DNA from: Pigoraptor vietnamica
Taxonomy: Eukaryota; Opisthokonta; Filasterea
Direction of reading: 5' to 3'
Length of the DNA stretch: 42,288 nt
Assembly: GCA_943704525.1 (NCBI GenBank)
Contig: CALSCQ010003137.1
Location: forward strand, 1 to 42,288
A program made the position numbers and the translations under genes. The stretch's first letter is position 1. Every line of letters begins with the position of its first letter. Shown one piece after another: positions 13,395-24,829 of the stretch. The notes below the pieces were generated by a model, which saw only the letters and a program-made list of their open reading frames with translations, was not told the origin of the DNA and did no database searches.

Positions 13395-14943
13395 TCATGA
13401 CATTGACGCGGATTCCCCGTTTGCGCCGCGGGCTGCCTTGTAGGCCGCGTGGATCTTGGCCTGGTTCTCGTACGTCTTCTCCAGCTTCTTCCTGAGGCTC
13501 TTGCTGACCTCCTTGCCCTCGGCATCGTGCGTGGGAATGCCCTAAAGACAGGATCGACGGCGGGTCGGTTCAGAGAAGAGCACGCACACAGGTGTCTGAC
13601 GTCACACAGGCGCACCTTCTCGTCAAACTTGGAGTACTTGTCCGTCTCCTTCGTGAAGAGTGACTCGGGCGGGATCGCGCTCTGTGCCTCCTTCTCCTCC
13701 CGCTTGCGGCGCTCCTCTTCCGCCTTGGCCGCCTTCTTGCGCTCGGCCTCTTCGCGCTGCGCTCGCTCGAGCTCTCGCTGCCTCTGGATTTCCTCGCGCC
13801 CGACAAGCTTAACGGCCGCCGGCTGGCCCTCGCGGTCTTCCAAGCGCACGCCGAGATCGGGCAGCACCCGGTCGCGGATGTCGTCGCACAGCTTCAAGAG
13901 GTCGACGTTCTTGTGCTCCCTGGCGCTGCGACGGACGCCATCGCGGAACGCACCGAAGGCCTGCAAGAAGGGCGTCACGGCCGACTCGACGTCCACGCCC
14001 GCGCGCTGCGAGCCAAAGCCGACAGCTTCGGCCTTTCCCACCAGGCCAAACGCGGAAAAGATGCGGGTCACATAGAGCGCAATGCTGCTCAGAAGGCGCG
14101 CGTTTGCCGCCTGCTTGGCGTCGCGCAGGTACACGTTGGTGGCACCGACAAGGTCCTTGAGGCTTGCGAGCGCCGTCGGTGTGTCAAAGTTGTCGCAAAG
14201 CGCCCCGTGCACGGCCGCCTGAAGTTCGCGGAACCTTTGGCGTGCGAGTTGTAAGCAATCATATGCGAGACACCAAAGAAGACGCGGATGGGTGGGCAAT
14301 GGGAAAAGAGACGAGAGTGTTTGTGTGTGTGTGTGTGTGGGGGGGGGGGGGGGCACCTGGCGTCCAGAGCGCGCTCCGCAGGGCCCCACTTGAGCCCGCC
14401 ATTGTCGTCGGCAAGGCCCGCCACCGTTGACTTGACGTTGAGGAAAAACTCCTGCGAGCAGATTGGGACAGATAAGCACATAACAAGCGGCGAGGCTTCG
14501 CACATACACGAGCTGCAGGACTGCGTCACACACCATGAATAGCTTCTCCATTTGCAGCGCGCCGGACATGGTCTCCGAGCTGTAGTCAAGGGTCGCGGTC
14601 CACGTGTGCATGAGGAACAGGAAGCGCAGCTGCCGCGCAGTGTACTTCTCGAGCGCTTGCTGCAATATACGAATCCAGCATTATGGTCGAGTCCACCACA
14701 GACACACACATGCTTGAAAAAAAAAAAAGCAGCGGAAAGAAGCGCACGCCCCCACCTGAATTGTCACAAAGTTCTTGAACGACTTGGACATCTTGCACCC
14801 TTCGATTTCGAGGTGTCCCGCGTGCAGAAAGTAGTTGGTCCACTGGCCGCAGTCAAAGTGCGCCTGGAGGAACGCGATCAGCACCGACAGTGCGACATTT
14901 GGCAAGGTATCGTCAAAACCAGCAAGGCCACAGACACACACAC

Positions 14944-14993
<50 letters not shown>

Positions 14994-16370
14994 GCACACG
15001 CACACACGCACACACGCACACACACACACACACGCACGCACACGCACACACGCACACACGCACACACACACACACGAACAGACACACTCACACACACTCA
15101 CACACACACACACCTCAGACTGCGCGAGCTCGTTCTCGTGGTGGGGGAAGCGGAGGTCAATGCCGCCGCAGTGAATGTCAAGCACACTTCCCAAAATCTC
15201 GCTGCAACAGAGCAGGTGCACGCAAGTTAGCACTGCGCGCGTCACAACGCCACGCCACGCCGACGCTTACCTGGCCATTGCGCTGCACTCAATGTGCCAC
15301 CCGGGGCGCCCGAGGCCCCACGGCGACGGCCACGCGGGCTCGCCGGGTTTCGATGCCTTCCACAGCGCAAAGTCCGTCGGCGCCTTCTTCTCGCGGTCGC
15401 CGCACGCGCTGAGCTCGCCCTCGCCCTCCGCCAGCGACGCGAGGTTCCCGACCGACTCCGGCATCAGCTTGCCGTAGACGTGGTGCCCGCAGCCGCCAAA
15501 CGCCGCCGTGTCAAAGTACACCGACCCGCGCGACTCGTACGCATAGCCGCGCTCGACAATCGTCTTGACAAAGGCGACGATTTCGGGCACATACTCGGAA
15601 ACACGCGTGAGCACGTCCGCGGGCAGCACGTTCAGAGCGGCCATGTCCTTGTGAAACTCCTTCTCCCAATAGCGCGCTGTCTCCACAAAAATCTCGTTGT
15701 CCTTCACGCTCGCGCCGAGCGACTTGTCCAGGTGCTCCGAGAGGGGGTCGCGGACGCTCTGCAGCACGGACTCGGCCGTCGCCGCCGGGTTGTCTATCGC
15801 CGCACGGGCCTCCTCCAGTGCCTTGGTAACGGCCTTGATCTTCCCCTCCTCCGCGGCCGACGCCTTCAGCTTGGCCAGCTTGTCCTCGTACGCGACCAGC
15901 GCAGCACGCGCGTCTGCGAGGACGCGGTCGAGTGCGTGCCCCTGCTTCGCATACTCGGCAAAGAGGTGGTTGCGGCGAGCCCGCAGTATGATCTTGTCGT
16001 CAATGTCCGTTATGTTCATGACCCACAGGAGGTCGTAGCCAAAGTACTCGCCCAGCAGCCGTCGCACAATGTCGAACGTGATGTAGGAGCGCGCGTGCCC
16101 CATGTGCGACGCGTCGTACACGGTGGGCCCGCACGTGTAGCAACGCGCGAGGTTCCCGGCGCTCGGCACAAACTCATTCTAAGAAGCCGAACGGGAAAGC
16201 AGAGCGATTCATGGGCGATGGAATGAACGATGGGTCAGAATTGGAAAACTCAACTCACTGGGAGAAAGTAACTGACGCACCTTCTCGCGCGTCAGCGAAT
16301 TCAGAATCTTCAGCTTCGGCGCCGTTGTTGCGGGCTGCGCCCACGGGGGCAGCTTGCGCACGGCCGCCAT
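13395..16370 (-). CDS. CARS1: Cysteinyl-tRNA synthetase, eukaryotic cytosolic type
   Basis: Class Ia synthetase charging tRNA-Cys. Exons in coding order: 16370-16281, 16178-15271, 15201-15114, 14863-14756, 14659-14534, 14451-14357, 14234-13616, 13541-13395; 726 aa (human 748). It has [20 protein letters not shown] (HIGH motif at 55-58), the eukaryotic insertion after [18 protein letters not shown] and [22 protein letters not shown] (zinc and cysteine site), then KMSKS at 386-390. The C-terminal part has a long charged helix ([21 protein letters not shown]) and ends [20 protein letters not shown], the animal-like appended tail. It probably supplies the cytosol; no mitochondrial presequence is evident. 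Two introns (3 and 6) carry microsatellite or homopolymer DNA right at the splice donor. Confidence 0.96.
14323..14356 (-). repeat. Poly-G/(TG) tract at the CysRS intron 6 donor
   Basis: On the plus strand, a TG run is followed by G15 (14339-14353) and then CACCTGG. In the sense direction the intron starts GTG and continues straight into C15, then (AC)n. The exon ends at 14357. Confidence 0.9.
14931..15113 (-). repeat. CA/CG alternating microsatellite filling CysRS intron 3
   Basis: About 180 bp of alternating purine-pyrimidine, CA with regular CG steps on the plus strand. It fills most of the 250-bp intron (15113-14864). In the sense direction the donor itself, GAG|GTGTGTGTG, is the first repeat unit. 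Confidence 0.97.
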
Positions 16371-16648
16371 GGTAGCTTGCTGTGGGTGGCACGGACGGAC
16401 GATGCCTCTATTAGCTCTCTTGCCCTTGTCAAAGGTGAGGGGCTGGTGAGGTTGCGGTATGTGATGACACGTGCGTGTCAGCCAAATCCGCAATTAAGTA
16501 GAAGCCGTGCTGCGGGGACAGTCGCCATCTGTTGAGCGCCGCGTCTGCGCCCCCGGGACGCAGGCGGCGCTTCATTCTCCAGTAACACGCGGCCATCGCC
16601 CACGCGCAACAGACACGCCGCACGCACGCCCTTCCACGCGACAAGCGA

Positions 16649-17606
16649 TCACACAATAGAGACGGTGCCACCGGCCTCCGCCATGATCTTCTTAATCTTC
16701 TCCGCCTCGTCCTTGCTGACGTTCTCCTTGAGAACCTGCGGCAGCGACTCGACGAGCTTCTTGGCCTGCACGAGGTTGATGTTCGGTACGAGGTTCTTGA
16801 CCTCGCGGATCACCTTGACCTTCGAGTCGTCGTTCACCTTGTCCAGCTTGACAGTAAACTCGGTCTTGGCAGCCTCCTTCGGCGCCTCGGCCTTCGCGGC
16901 CGCCTGTACAGCCCAGGGATCCGCGTCAGATGGGAGGGAATTGTGGGGAGTGTCGCGAGACAGCGGCATACAAAACAGCCCAGACGATGGCAGCCATGCA
17001 ACACGCGACATAGGTCAGACGCTGGCACCGTGCAGTGAGACTAGGCAATGCACTCACCGCAGGAGCAGCCGCAGCCGCTGCAGGCGCAGCCGCCATCATT
17101 GGCGCATCCTTAATGTTGAGCGTCGTCTGTGCAGGGCATGCGCAGTCAGAATAGCGAAATTAAGAGGCATTTCGCGTATTTAAGAGGCGAACTCATTGCC
17201 ACGACGGGCGCTCCGACACTGCCGCTTCTTACGCTATGACACATTGTAACAGCAACTTCAAGACAAGCCTGCACAACGCGGCAGAATTGTGCCGCGTGGA
17301 GACAACGCTGCGCCTTCGGGGTGCACGTGCCTTAAGCGTGGACGTCAACTCGGCCACTTCCAGCAGCGTAAGCTTCGAAATCTGTTCAACGAGCGCCTGA
17401 ATCTTCGGGTTGGCCGTCTTTGGTCCTTCGGGCGCCTTAAGCGGCTCCGCGGAGTACTGCCGACTCCGCGAGAGAGCGGATCTACACGTGCAATTGATGA
17501 GCGTGTGCGCGCACGCAGAATTTCACTCAATTTCCAGTGGGCACACTACTCACCGTACTGCCGGCGAAAGCAGGCGCGCCGCCCGAAGGGACCCCGTGCG
17601 CAGCAT
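16649..17606 (-). CDS. MRPL12: Mitochondrial ribosomal protein bL12m (L7/L12)
   Basis: Stalk protein of the mitochondrial large subunit that recruits translation factors. Exons in coding order: 17606-17554, 17463-17331, 17126-17058, 16903-16649; 169 aa. The first exon gives an arginine-rich presequence, MLRTGSLRAARLLSPAVRR, followed by QYSAE, a plausible R-3 type processing site. The dimerisation domain reads ISKLTLLEVAELTSTLK. An alanine-rich hinge follows, then the globular domain EFTVKLDKVNDDSKVKVIREV...LVQAKKLVESLPQVLKENVSKDEAEKIKK, which is typical of bL12. Intron 2 has a GC donor (AAG|GCACGT); the GT just inside would bring a stop. A plastid copy is an alternative, but the presequence looks mitochondrial. 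Confidence 0.92.
17127..17330 (-). other. GC-AG intron 2 of bL12m
   Basis: The donor is CTTAAG|GCACGT (exon ends 17331) and the acceptor is TGCACAG|ACG (exon resumes 17126). The joined reading TSTLK-TTLNIKDAP matches the family. Using the GT three bases further in breaks the frame and hits a stop. Confidence 0.8.
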
Positions 17607-17824
17607 TCCCACACACAGTGCCTCCGGAATTCAAATGCTGTGCGTGAAAACGCCGTGCCGTTTTCGCTTTGAGAGTGCTCGAAGGGCCAGGGGTCAACCG
17701 AGATCTCGGCAGGCGGGGACTGCCAAAGGTGTGCCAGCTGGCGCTCAACTGAATTGCATATGAAGTGGACAGTCCCACTGCCGCCCACTGTTCGCAAGTT
17801 CGCGGCGTCGTCGCGCGCACGGGG
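17607..17824. promoter_or_regulatory. Divergent intergenic region, bL12m / TVP23
   Basis: 218 bp between start codons of two outward-reading genes; candidate bidirectional promoter. No known motif recognised. Confidence 0.45.
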
Positions 17825-18549
17825 ATGGCGGACGCTGAGTTTGACGATCCCCCGCCGGTGGAGGAGCGGCGCAGTGACTACCGGTGGGTACAGCAGTGGG
17901 CATGTGCGTGCGTGTGCGTGCGTTCTGACGGCGCCGTCGCAGGCACCCCGTGGCGACGGGCTTCCACATGCTCTTCCGCTCGCTGGCCGTGCTCGCGTAC
18001 CTCTTCTGCAATCTCTTCAACGGCGACAACTTTGTCATCAACTTCATCGTCATTGTGCTGCTCCTGTCGTTTGACTTTTGGACGGTGAAGAACGTGTCTG
18101 GGCGGCTGCTCGTGGGCCTGCGGTGGTGGAACAGGGTCAAGGACGACGGCACGAGCGAGTGGGTCTTCGAGTCTCGGAAGGTACCGTTCCGTCGCGCGGC
18201 TGGGCATGTCGCTGTTTCGGAGCGGCTGATTGGTGGCTCTGCTGCGCAGGGACGCGCCGTGGCCACTGCGACAGAGTCGCGCATCTTTTGGTTCTCGCTG
18301 TACATCTTCATGGGACTGTGGATTTTGTTCGCGTTTACCGCGCTCATCAACGGCGTCCAGTGGCTGCTGGTGGTTGCCGTGGCGCTCGCACTCAACGCGG
18401 CCAATGTCGTAGGATACACAAAGTGTCAGAAGGACGCCAAGCAGCGCATCCAGTCTCTTGCGGGCTCGTTCCTCGCGCGCACCGTCTCTGCGGCCATGGC
18501 GTCGGGTGCAGCCGCGGCGCAGCAGGGCGCTGGGTCGCAGCGTGCGTGA
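17825..18549 (+). CDS. TVP23: Golgi membrane protein TVP23 (FAM18 family)
   Basis: Multi-pass protein of late Golgi and recycling membranes. Exons: 17825-17883, 17943-18180 and 18250-18549; 198 aa with both introns removed. After the acidic start comes [23 protein letters not shown], then VILLLS-type hydrophobic segments, then [41 protein letters not shown] and [13 protein letters not shown], all closely matching human TVP23. Four membrane segments are likely. The stretch 18181-18249 (69 bp, GTACCG...GCGCAG, no stop, length divisible by three) interrupts the conserved WVFESRK-ESRIFW block and is taken as an intron; retention would give 221 aa. The gene ends 15 bp from the stop of NUBP1 on the other strand. 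Confidence 0.93.
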
Positions 18550-18564
18550 CGGGCGCGTGCCTTT

Positions 18565-20098
18565 TTATCGCGCGGTCTCGCAGTGCTGCCGGATACCTGC
18601 GCGTCAGGGGTTGTAGATGGTTGGGTTGGTTGTTTTGCTGCGTGGAAGGCGACGGGAAGCAGCCGTTGCTTACTTTGAATGATGGCGCGGTAAGCGGCCG
18701 CTGCCGGCGAGTCTGGCACTTCGCCGAGAAACGACTTTCCCTCGTCGCAGCAACGTGCTGAGCGTGCGTGCGTCGCAATGCGTGTGAGCGTAAACATTTG
18801 TCAGAGAATGACCCGGCACACTTGTGGTGCCGCAGACACCCACCAATGCGGGGGTCGAGCGGGATTCGGCCAAGGAATGGCACGCCGACTTCGCGCGCAA
18901 GGGCCTCGCCGCCGCCGAATGTGGGGGGAAATATTTGCGACTCGGTCTGCCACCGCAGGGCAATGCGGCGTCAGCACAGGACAGGACACCCGGACGCACG
19001 CGCTGAGGCAAACGACAGCCAGACAGCAAGAGGGATTCACACCACGCACAAGGCACAGGCGACTCGCCCACCTTGCACTTTGGGCACACGAAGCCGCTCA
19101 TGTTCTCCACAATCCCAATCACGGGCAGGTGCACTTTCCGGCAAAACGTAATCTCCTTGCGCACGTCGATGATCGAGACGTCTTGCGGCGTGGTGACGAC
19201 GACGGCACCGTCCACGTGCGTGCCGGCCAGGTACTGCGCGACCGAGAGATGCTCGTCTGAGGTGCCCGGCGGCGTGTCCACGACGAGGTAGTCGAGCGCC
19301 CCCCAGTCGACGTCGCGGAGGAACTGCTTGATGATGCCGTTCTTCTTTGGCCCGCGCCAGATGACCGCGTCGTCGGGGTTCGGGAGGAGAAAGCCGACGG
19401 ACATCACGGCGACGTTCTCGCTTGCGTAGACGGGCGACCACCCCGCGCCGCTCTGGTGGACCTGCTCGCCCTCGACGCCCATCACCTTTGGGATGGAGGG
19501 CCCGCATATGTCAACGTCCAGCACGGCCACCTGCAGCGCCTCGTCCAACGCAAGGCCGAACGACAGCTGCGCCGAAAACGTGCTCTTGCCGACGCCGCCC
19601 TTGCCGGACAGCACAAGAATCTTGTGTTTCACGGTCGCCAGCTTCTGGGCGATATCGTCGACGGCTGCAATTGCCATTACGGGTGAGACTGCGCCTGAAC
19701 GCCACACAGACATCGACAACTGCCCAAACGAAAGGGAAAAAACAAGCGGCCGTTAAAAAGCACACGTTAAAAAACGGAATGTGACACTACGAAAGAAAAC
19801 AGCAGCAAGCAGCAGCAGAAAGCAGTCCGCACACAAACGCACACCAAACAACTCACACTACACAAACACACACGCGCGCGCCCTAGCAACGAGAGTTACC
19901 CGGATCGGGGCCCTTCGGTCGCGAGGAGGCGCACTCGGCCTGGTTCGGGCATCCTGCGCACGCCGCTGACTTCCCCGCGGACTCGCTCTCGACGCCAGGA
20001 CAGTCTGGAAAGGCGTCCGCGTCAGCTTCGGATTGCGTGATCCCTCAAGTGGACAAACGAGACTTACGCTCAGGCGCGTTTTCAGGCACAGACGCCAT
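18565..20098 (-). CDS. NUBP1: Cytosolic Fe-S assembly scaffold NUBP1/NBP35
   Basis: P-loop ATPase that assembles 4Fe-4S clusters for cytosolic and nuclear proteins, in a complex with NUBP2/CFD1. Exons in coding order: 20098-20068, 20004-19900, 19664-19072, 18946-18844, 18757-18674, 18596-18565; 315 aa (human 320). The N-terminal cysteines C12, C26, C29 and C35 (CPGVESES...[10 protein letters not shown]) form the NBP35-specific cluster site and separate it from CFD1. The deviant Walker [11 protein letters not shown] is at 65-74. CPKC supplies the shared bridging cluster. [24 protein letters not shown] and [22 protein letters not shown] are family blocks. The last exon adds only IRQHCETAR. The model depends on six exons, but phases and family matches agree throughout. 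Confidence 0.95.
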
Positions 20099-20307
20099 TT
20101 CTTGTGTGGCACGTTCCCGCGCACGGGCAAATTGACCTGAAAGTGCCAAAGTCGCGCAGTGAAACGGAAAAAGATGCCGGCTGACCGTGATGTCACCTCG
20201 CACGTGACTCCCACACGTGCAATCCACGTGCCGCAAATCGACACACTACCACTCTTCAAAACTGTTCGCCCTAGTCCGCCACAGAGCACGGGCATTTGCA
20301 ACACGCC
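20099..20307. promoter_or_regulatory. Divergent intergenic region, NUBP1 / DNAJC2
   Basis: 209 bp between start codons of outward-reading genes. It includes CACGTGACTCCCACACGTG-like words near 20201-20220 (E-box-like CACGTG). Function is not known. Confidence 0.45.
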
Positions 20308-22710
20308 ATGGCCGCCGCTGCTGTCGCCGCACTTCCGCGCTTTGTCGCCAGCGAGTGGCCGGCAGACGTCGACCATGTCTGGCACAGCGACGTCTCTGGT
20401 GGGTGTGCTTGGCCGTCGGCTGCTTGCTGTCGGCTGCTTGTACGCTGTTTATTCACCAACCCGTCCCGCAGCCCTCGGCGCGCCAGTAGCGTTTGAGCCC
20501 GTCGGCCGGTGGTTTGAGGCACACGCGGCGCGCATTCGCCACAACCGCACGATTTCCCAAGAGGATGCGCTGGCGTCGAAGGCCGGCGACGACGCCGACG
20601 ACGACGAGGACGAGGACGATGAGGAGGAGACGCCCGAGCTGCTTGCGCTGAACCCGACCGAGTGGAAGCAGCACGACCTGTACGCGATCATGGGGCTTTC
20701 GCGGCTGCGGTACCGCGCCACGGACGACGACATTAAACGCGCGTTCAAGCGCAAGGTGCTCCGCCACCACCCCGACAAGAAGAAGGCGACCGCCGCCGCC
20801 GCCGCAGCGGACGCCGACGGCGACGACGAGGGCGACGACTACTTCAAGTGCGTCAAGAAGGCGTACGAGATACTCAGCGACCCCGTTCGCCGGCGCTCGT
20901 TCGACAGCATCGACCCCGAATTTGACGACGAGGTCCCAGGGCAGACGGACAATGCGGAGGTGTTCTACCGCGAGTTCTCGGCGGCCTTTGAGCGCAACGC
21001 GCACTGGTCGACGTCGAAGGGCCCCGTGCCTATGCTCGGCGACGACAGCACGCCGTTTGAGGAGGTGGAGCGCTTCTACGACTTCTGGTACAACCTGGAG
21101 TCCTGGCGCGAGTTTTCGTGGCTCGACGAGGAGGACAAGGACAAGGGCGAGAACCGCGACGAGAAGCGGTGGATTGAGCGGCAGAACAAGTCGCTGCGGG
21201 CAAAGCGGAAGAAGGACGAGATGTCCCGCCTGATCCGCCTCGTCGACAATGCGCGCGCGAGCGACCCGCGCATTCGGCGGCACCTGCAGGAGCAGAAGGA
21301 CAAGAAGGAGCGCGCCAAGCAGGAGAAGGCGAACGCGCTGCGGATGGCCGCCGAGGAGAAGGAGCGGCAGGCGGCGGAGGAGCGCCGGATGCGCGAGGCC
21401 GCGGCGGCGGAGGCGCGTGCGCGTGAGGAGGCGGAGAAGGCGGGCCGCGAGGAGCGCAAGAAGGCGATGCGGAAGGAGCGAAAGCAGCTGCGCACGGTGG
21501 CGAAGGTGGGTGCTCGGCGAGCGGCGTCAGTGTGCAGAGGGGCAGTTGGCAAGAATGGAGGAGGGGAGCCTCCCTATTATGTTTTATCTGTCGCCTGACA
21601 AAAGTGGCGCTGCCAGGCCGCCAACTACTACTTCCCCGTGGGTGCCGCGGGCGATGCGTATCTCGAGCGCGTGGGCCAAGTGGAGCTGCTTTGCGAGCGC
21701 CTGTCGCTTGAGGACATTATCGCTCTGAACAACGCCATGGCGGACCCGTCAGCCGCACAGGCGGCAATGGAGGCACAGGTTTGTGGCGCTGTGCGTGTGG
21801 GTGTGAGGTGATGTGTGTTGCTCACTTGCTATGATGCGCAGATTGAGAAAATGAAGAGCGGGGCGGTGGCGTCTGAAGCACCAGGTGAGATACCAACGGA
21901 GTGCGCGCGTGCGTGGCTATGGCTGCAGTGTACCGGGGCTCATTCGGCGTGCTTGATGCAGCGGCCTCGCGCGAGAAGGAGGAGGCTGTGGCGAAGCCGT
22001 GGTCTGACATTGAGGTGAGCGCGCTGATCAAGGCGGCCAAGCAGTACCCGGTCGGCTCGAGCAACCGGTGGGAGCTCATCACGGCGTTTGTCAATTCGCA
22101 CGCCGGCGGTGCGCGCTCGGAGTCGGAGGTCATCACTCGTGCGAAGGACATGAAGAATATGGGTGGGTGTGCGTGCTGTGGGTGGGGGAGGGCGCCGATC
22201 GAATGAGTGGGATCAGGGGCATGGCGGAGCAAGCGTCGCTGATGGCATTGGTGCAGAGTCCGCGGGCAAGGAAAAATCGAGCCAGGCAGCATTTGCCCGC
22301 TTTGAGCAGACCAAGAAGCACGCGAACGAGACGCACGTACCGCAGACCGCGAGCGTCCGCGCCGAGGCTCCCGTGGCCCCTGCAGAGCCCGCCCCCTCCC
22401 CTGTCGCTGCGGCCGTCGCTGCTGCGGCGGCGGCAGAGGCAGCCGAGGACCGCCCGTGGTCAGCGGAGGAGCAGAAGCGCCTGGAGGAGGCCATGCGGGG
22501 AGTGTCCGCCTCGGCACTTGACCGGTGGGACCGGATTGCGGCGCGCGTGGGGCGCTCGAAGAAGGACTGCATCAAGCGCTACAAGGTGGGTGGCGATCCT
22601 CCTCACACACTGCGAGCCGCATATGCCGAAGCCCTTGCAGCAATGCTCACTCGTGCTGCGCGCAGGAACTTGTCGAGATGGTCAAGTCGAAGAAGTCTGT
22701 CAAAAAGTGA
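20308..22710 (+). CDS. DNAJC2: Ribosome-associated J protein DNAJC2 / zuotin
   Basis: J-domain co-chaperone that sits at the ribosome exit as half of the RAC complex with an Hsp70, and has nuclear roles through SANT domains. Exons: 20308-20398, 20487-21505, 21617-21778, 21842-21884, 21962-22162, 22257-22585, 22666-22710; 629 aa (human 621). [10 protein letters not shown] opens the zuotin homology region. The J domain keeps HHPDKKK (HPD at 125-127), [15 protein letters not shown] and RRSFDS. Then come [19 protein letters not shown] and a long charged helix. Two SANT domains follow: [19 protein letters not shown]...NRWELI and [16 protein letters not shown]...[22 protein letters not shown]. An acid-rich loop (about residues 63-80) lies before the J domain. 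Having both SANT domains makes it animal- or plant-type rather than yeast Zuo1. Confidence 0.96.
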
Positions 22711-22756
22711 TGCGCTGCAATGAACCGGGCTGGCACCCTCACGCGCACATGAATCT

Positions 22757-24637
22757 TTAGTTTTGGATGCTGTCGCACTGGGCAATGGCGTCCTTGATGC
22801 ACGCGATCCACTTTTGCACCGTCTCCTTGCTCTCGGAACTGAAGTGGAACGTCCTTCCCGTGGGCGGCACAAACAGCGTCAGCTCGTGTACGCCGCCCTC
22901 CCCCTCGGCCTCGCCCACTTGGTAGCCCTCCGCGGCGCTCCCAATCCGAATCTCGCCGAGAGCGCGCGCGTCCTGCACTCTGGCGGTGTTAGCGCATTGC
23001 TATTCACACAATCGCCGCGCACAGCCCACCCACCAGCGGATCCTTGAAGTACTCGATTGTCCTGTCGTCGAGCGTGATCCAGCGGTGCTTCCACGCCTTG
23101 TTCATCTCGCCAATCTTGTTCAGATATCCCTCAATCACAAAGTCGCGGGACAGCTTGCGGCAGACCTGGAGGCGCATTTTTGTGTTAGTGGCAACCGCAC
23201 GCCGCAGATAACGCGCGACACGAGCACGGGGGTGCAAGGCACGCAGGCGCAGCACACACCGTGGGGTCGCTGGCGGTGCTCGTGGGGTCAATGCCGAGCA
23301 CTCGGGCACGTGCGGCGCGGATGGCGTTCATCCAGTCAACAATATCCTGCGGGGCGGGGATGAGTCCTTGCTGCGCACGCACGCACGCAGCCGCGGGACA
23401 GCTCCAGTCACCTTGCCATTCTCGGCGCTCACAAAGTAGTTTCGGCCGGCGCACGCGATCTGCAGTGCGTACGGCTTCCCAGTCTTCTCGGAGGCCACTG
23501 TCACGTTGATGTCCTTCACCGTCAGCGTGTCCTTCGGGGCAGGGTCCTGTGCGCACAGGGTTAGCCGCGCCCAACCGACCCACGCCCTCGCCGCGCACCA
23601 CCCGCCTGCTTCTGCTTGAAGTACGTCAGCGTCTCCGCGCTGAGCACAAACCAGCGCTTCGCCCACTTGTTGTTCGCCTTGCCCTTCTTGATCAGGAAGC
23701 CCTCCTTTGCACCTGCGGCCCGCCGTGAGCACAGCGAACAACCCGCCGCACCCAAAGCACGAGACGAGTCCACGTCACGCACCGCTTATGTACGCCTGCT
23801 GCTTCTCCTTGTCCACGAACTCCTGCCGCTCGTACTTCGCACGGATCCACTGCTCACGGAGCACACTGAAAGAACTCTGCGTGAGGACCTGACTCCAAGC
23901 CCATGAAGTGCCCAAAGGGAACTCACTATGAATCGTTCGCATGTGGCCGCTTGTACGCGATGGGGACATGCGCCTCCCATTTCGCATTTGCAAGCGCATT
24001 GCCCGTCTCCCGCATTCGCTGAGGGGACGTAAGTGAGCAAACGCCCACGAACGCATACCAGCACTCTCATACGTGCACGTTCACGCACACGCACGCACAC
24101 ACAAACACAGACACAGACGCAGACACACACACACACTCACACACACTCACACACACTCACACACACACTCACACACACACACACACACACACTCACACAC
24201 ACACACACTCACAGAACTCAAATGCACATATGCAGACGCGCAATCACTGCGCCGCACATCACATCCATGCACACACGCTCACATGCAAACAAACACGCAC
24301 TCACAGACACACACGCCCCGCGTCATACGATCATATATATGTGTGAGAAGTACGAAGCACCTCTACGAGGTCATCTGGCCACACGTCGAGCCGCACGGAG
24401 CGGACTTTAGATATGTGCGTCCCCAAATTCCTGTGAATACCAGAGCACTCGATGCACACGAAAATGCCGAGGTTTGCCGATGCCCAATCGGGATCTGCCG
24501 TGTGCGGAAGTGAGTGTGCTGGTGAGCGAACAGGACAGCATGCACTCACCCTTGGCGCGGCAGTCGGCGCACGTTTCGTTGCCGGGCTGCCGCAGGAGCC
24601 CTTCCAGCTCCTGCCGGTTGCGCTCTCCGCTCCCCAT
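22757..24637 (-). CDS. ADAP: ArfGAP with dual PH domains (ADAP / centaurin-alpha type)
   Basis: GTPase-activating protein for Arf, recruited to membranes by phosphoinositides. Exons in coding order: 24637-24550, 24494-24361, 24018-23927, 23865-23783, 23712-23606, 23546-23412, 23346-23260, 23165-23034, 22972-22757; 357 aa (human ADAP1 374). The zinc finger is C23-x2-C26-x16-C43-x2-C46 followed by SGIHRNLG (catalytic arginine). Then [10 protein letters not shown], the ADAP signature after the ArfGAP domain. PH1 starts [23 protein letters not shown] and PH2 starts [25 protein letters not shown]. The domain order ArfGAP-PH-PH is specific to ADAP. Intron 5 has a GC donor (CAG|GCGGGT). Intron 2 (24360-24019) is long and filled by a CA microsatellite. 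Confidence 0.93.
23547..23605 (-). other. Probable GC-AG intron 5 of ADAP
   Basis: Exon 5 must end in phase 0 at CAG (23606) to join GACCCTGCC, and the next bases are GCGGGT. The neighbouring GT donors give the wrong phase. The +4 position differs from the GC-donor consensus, so this is the weakest of the four GC-AG calls. Confidence 0.65.
24082..24222 (-). repeat. CA microsatellite in ADAP intron 2
   Basis: About 140 bp of CA units with CT and CG variants on the plus strand, making intron 2 of ADAP one of the longest introns in the window. Confidence 0.95.
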
Positions 24638-24829
24638 CGCAAGGGTGAGTGCGTCGTCAAGCAGAAAGGTGCGATGTATGCTTGTGCGCCTGTGTGCGTT
24701 CCGGACGTGCGTGGCTTTTACTAGTAAATAGGGATAAGCACCCCTGCTTGTAAACGGGGACTGCCGCTGTTTGTGTTGTGGAATCATGTTGCCTTTTATG
24801 GCGACAAATGGCACGGATTCCAAGTATGG

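Noticed and set aside
15294-16226. 310-codon plus-strand frame over the CysRS gene
   Set aside because: Antisense of CysRS exon 2; GC-rich codon use keeps the opposite frame open. No family resemblance.
20453-21283. Long open frame (276 codons) on the minus strand inside DNAJC2
   Set aside because: It is an antisense shadow of a GC-rich conserved exon; the plus-strand frame encodes the J domain and zuotin region.
24082-24222. Possible CRISPR-like regular repeat
   Set aside because: It is a simple CA dinucleotide array with no spacers, inside a spliceosomal intron.
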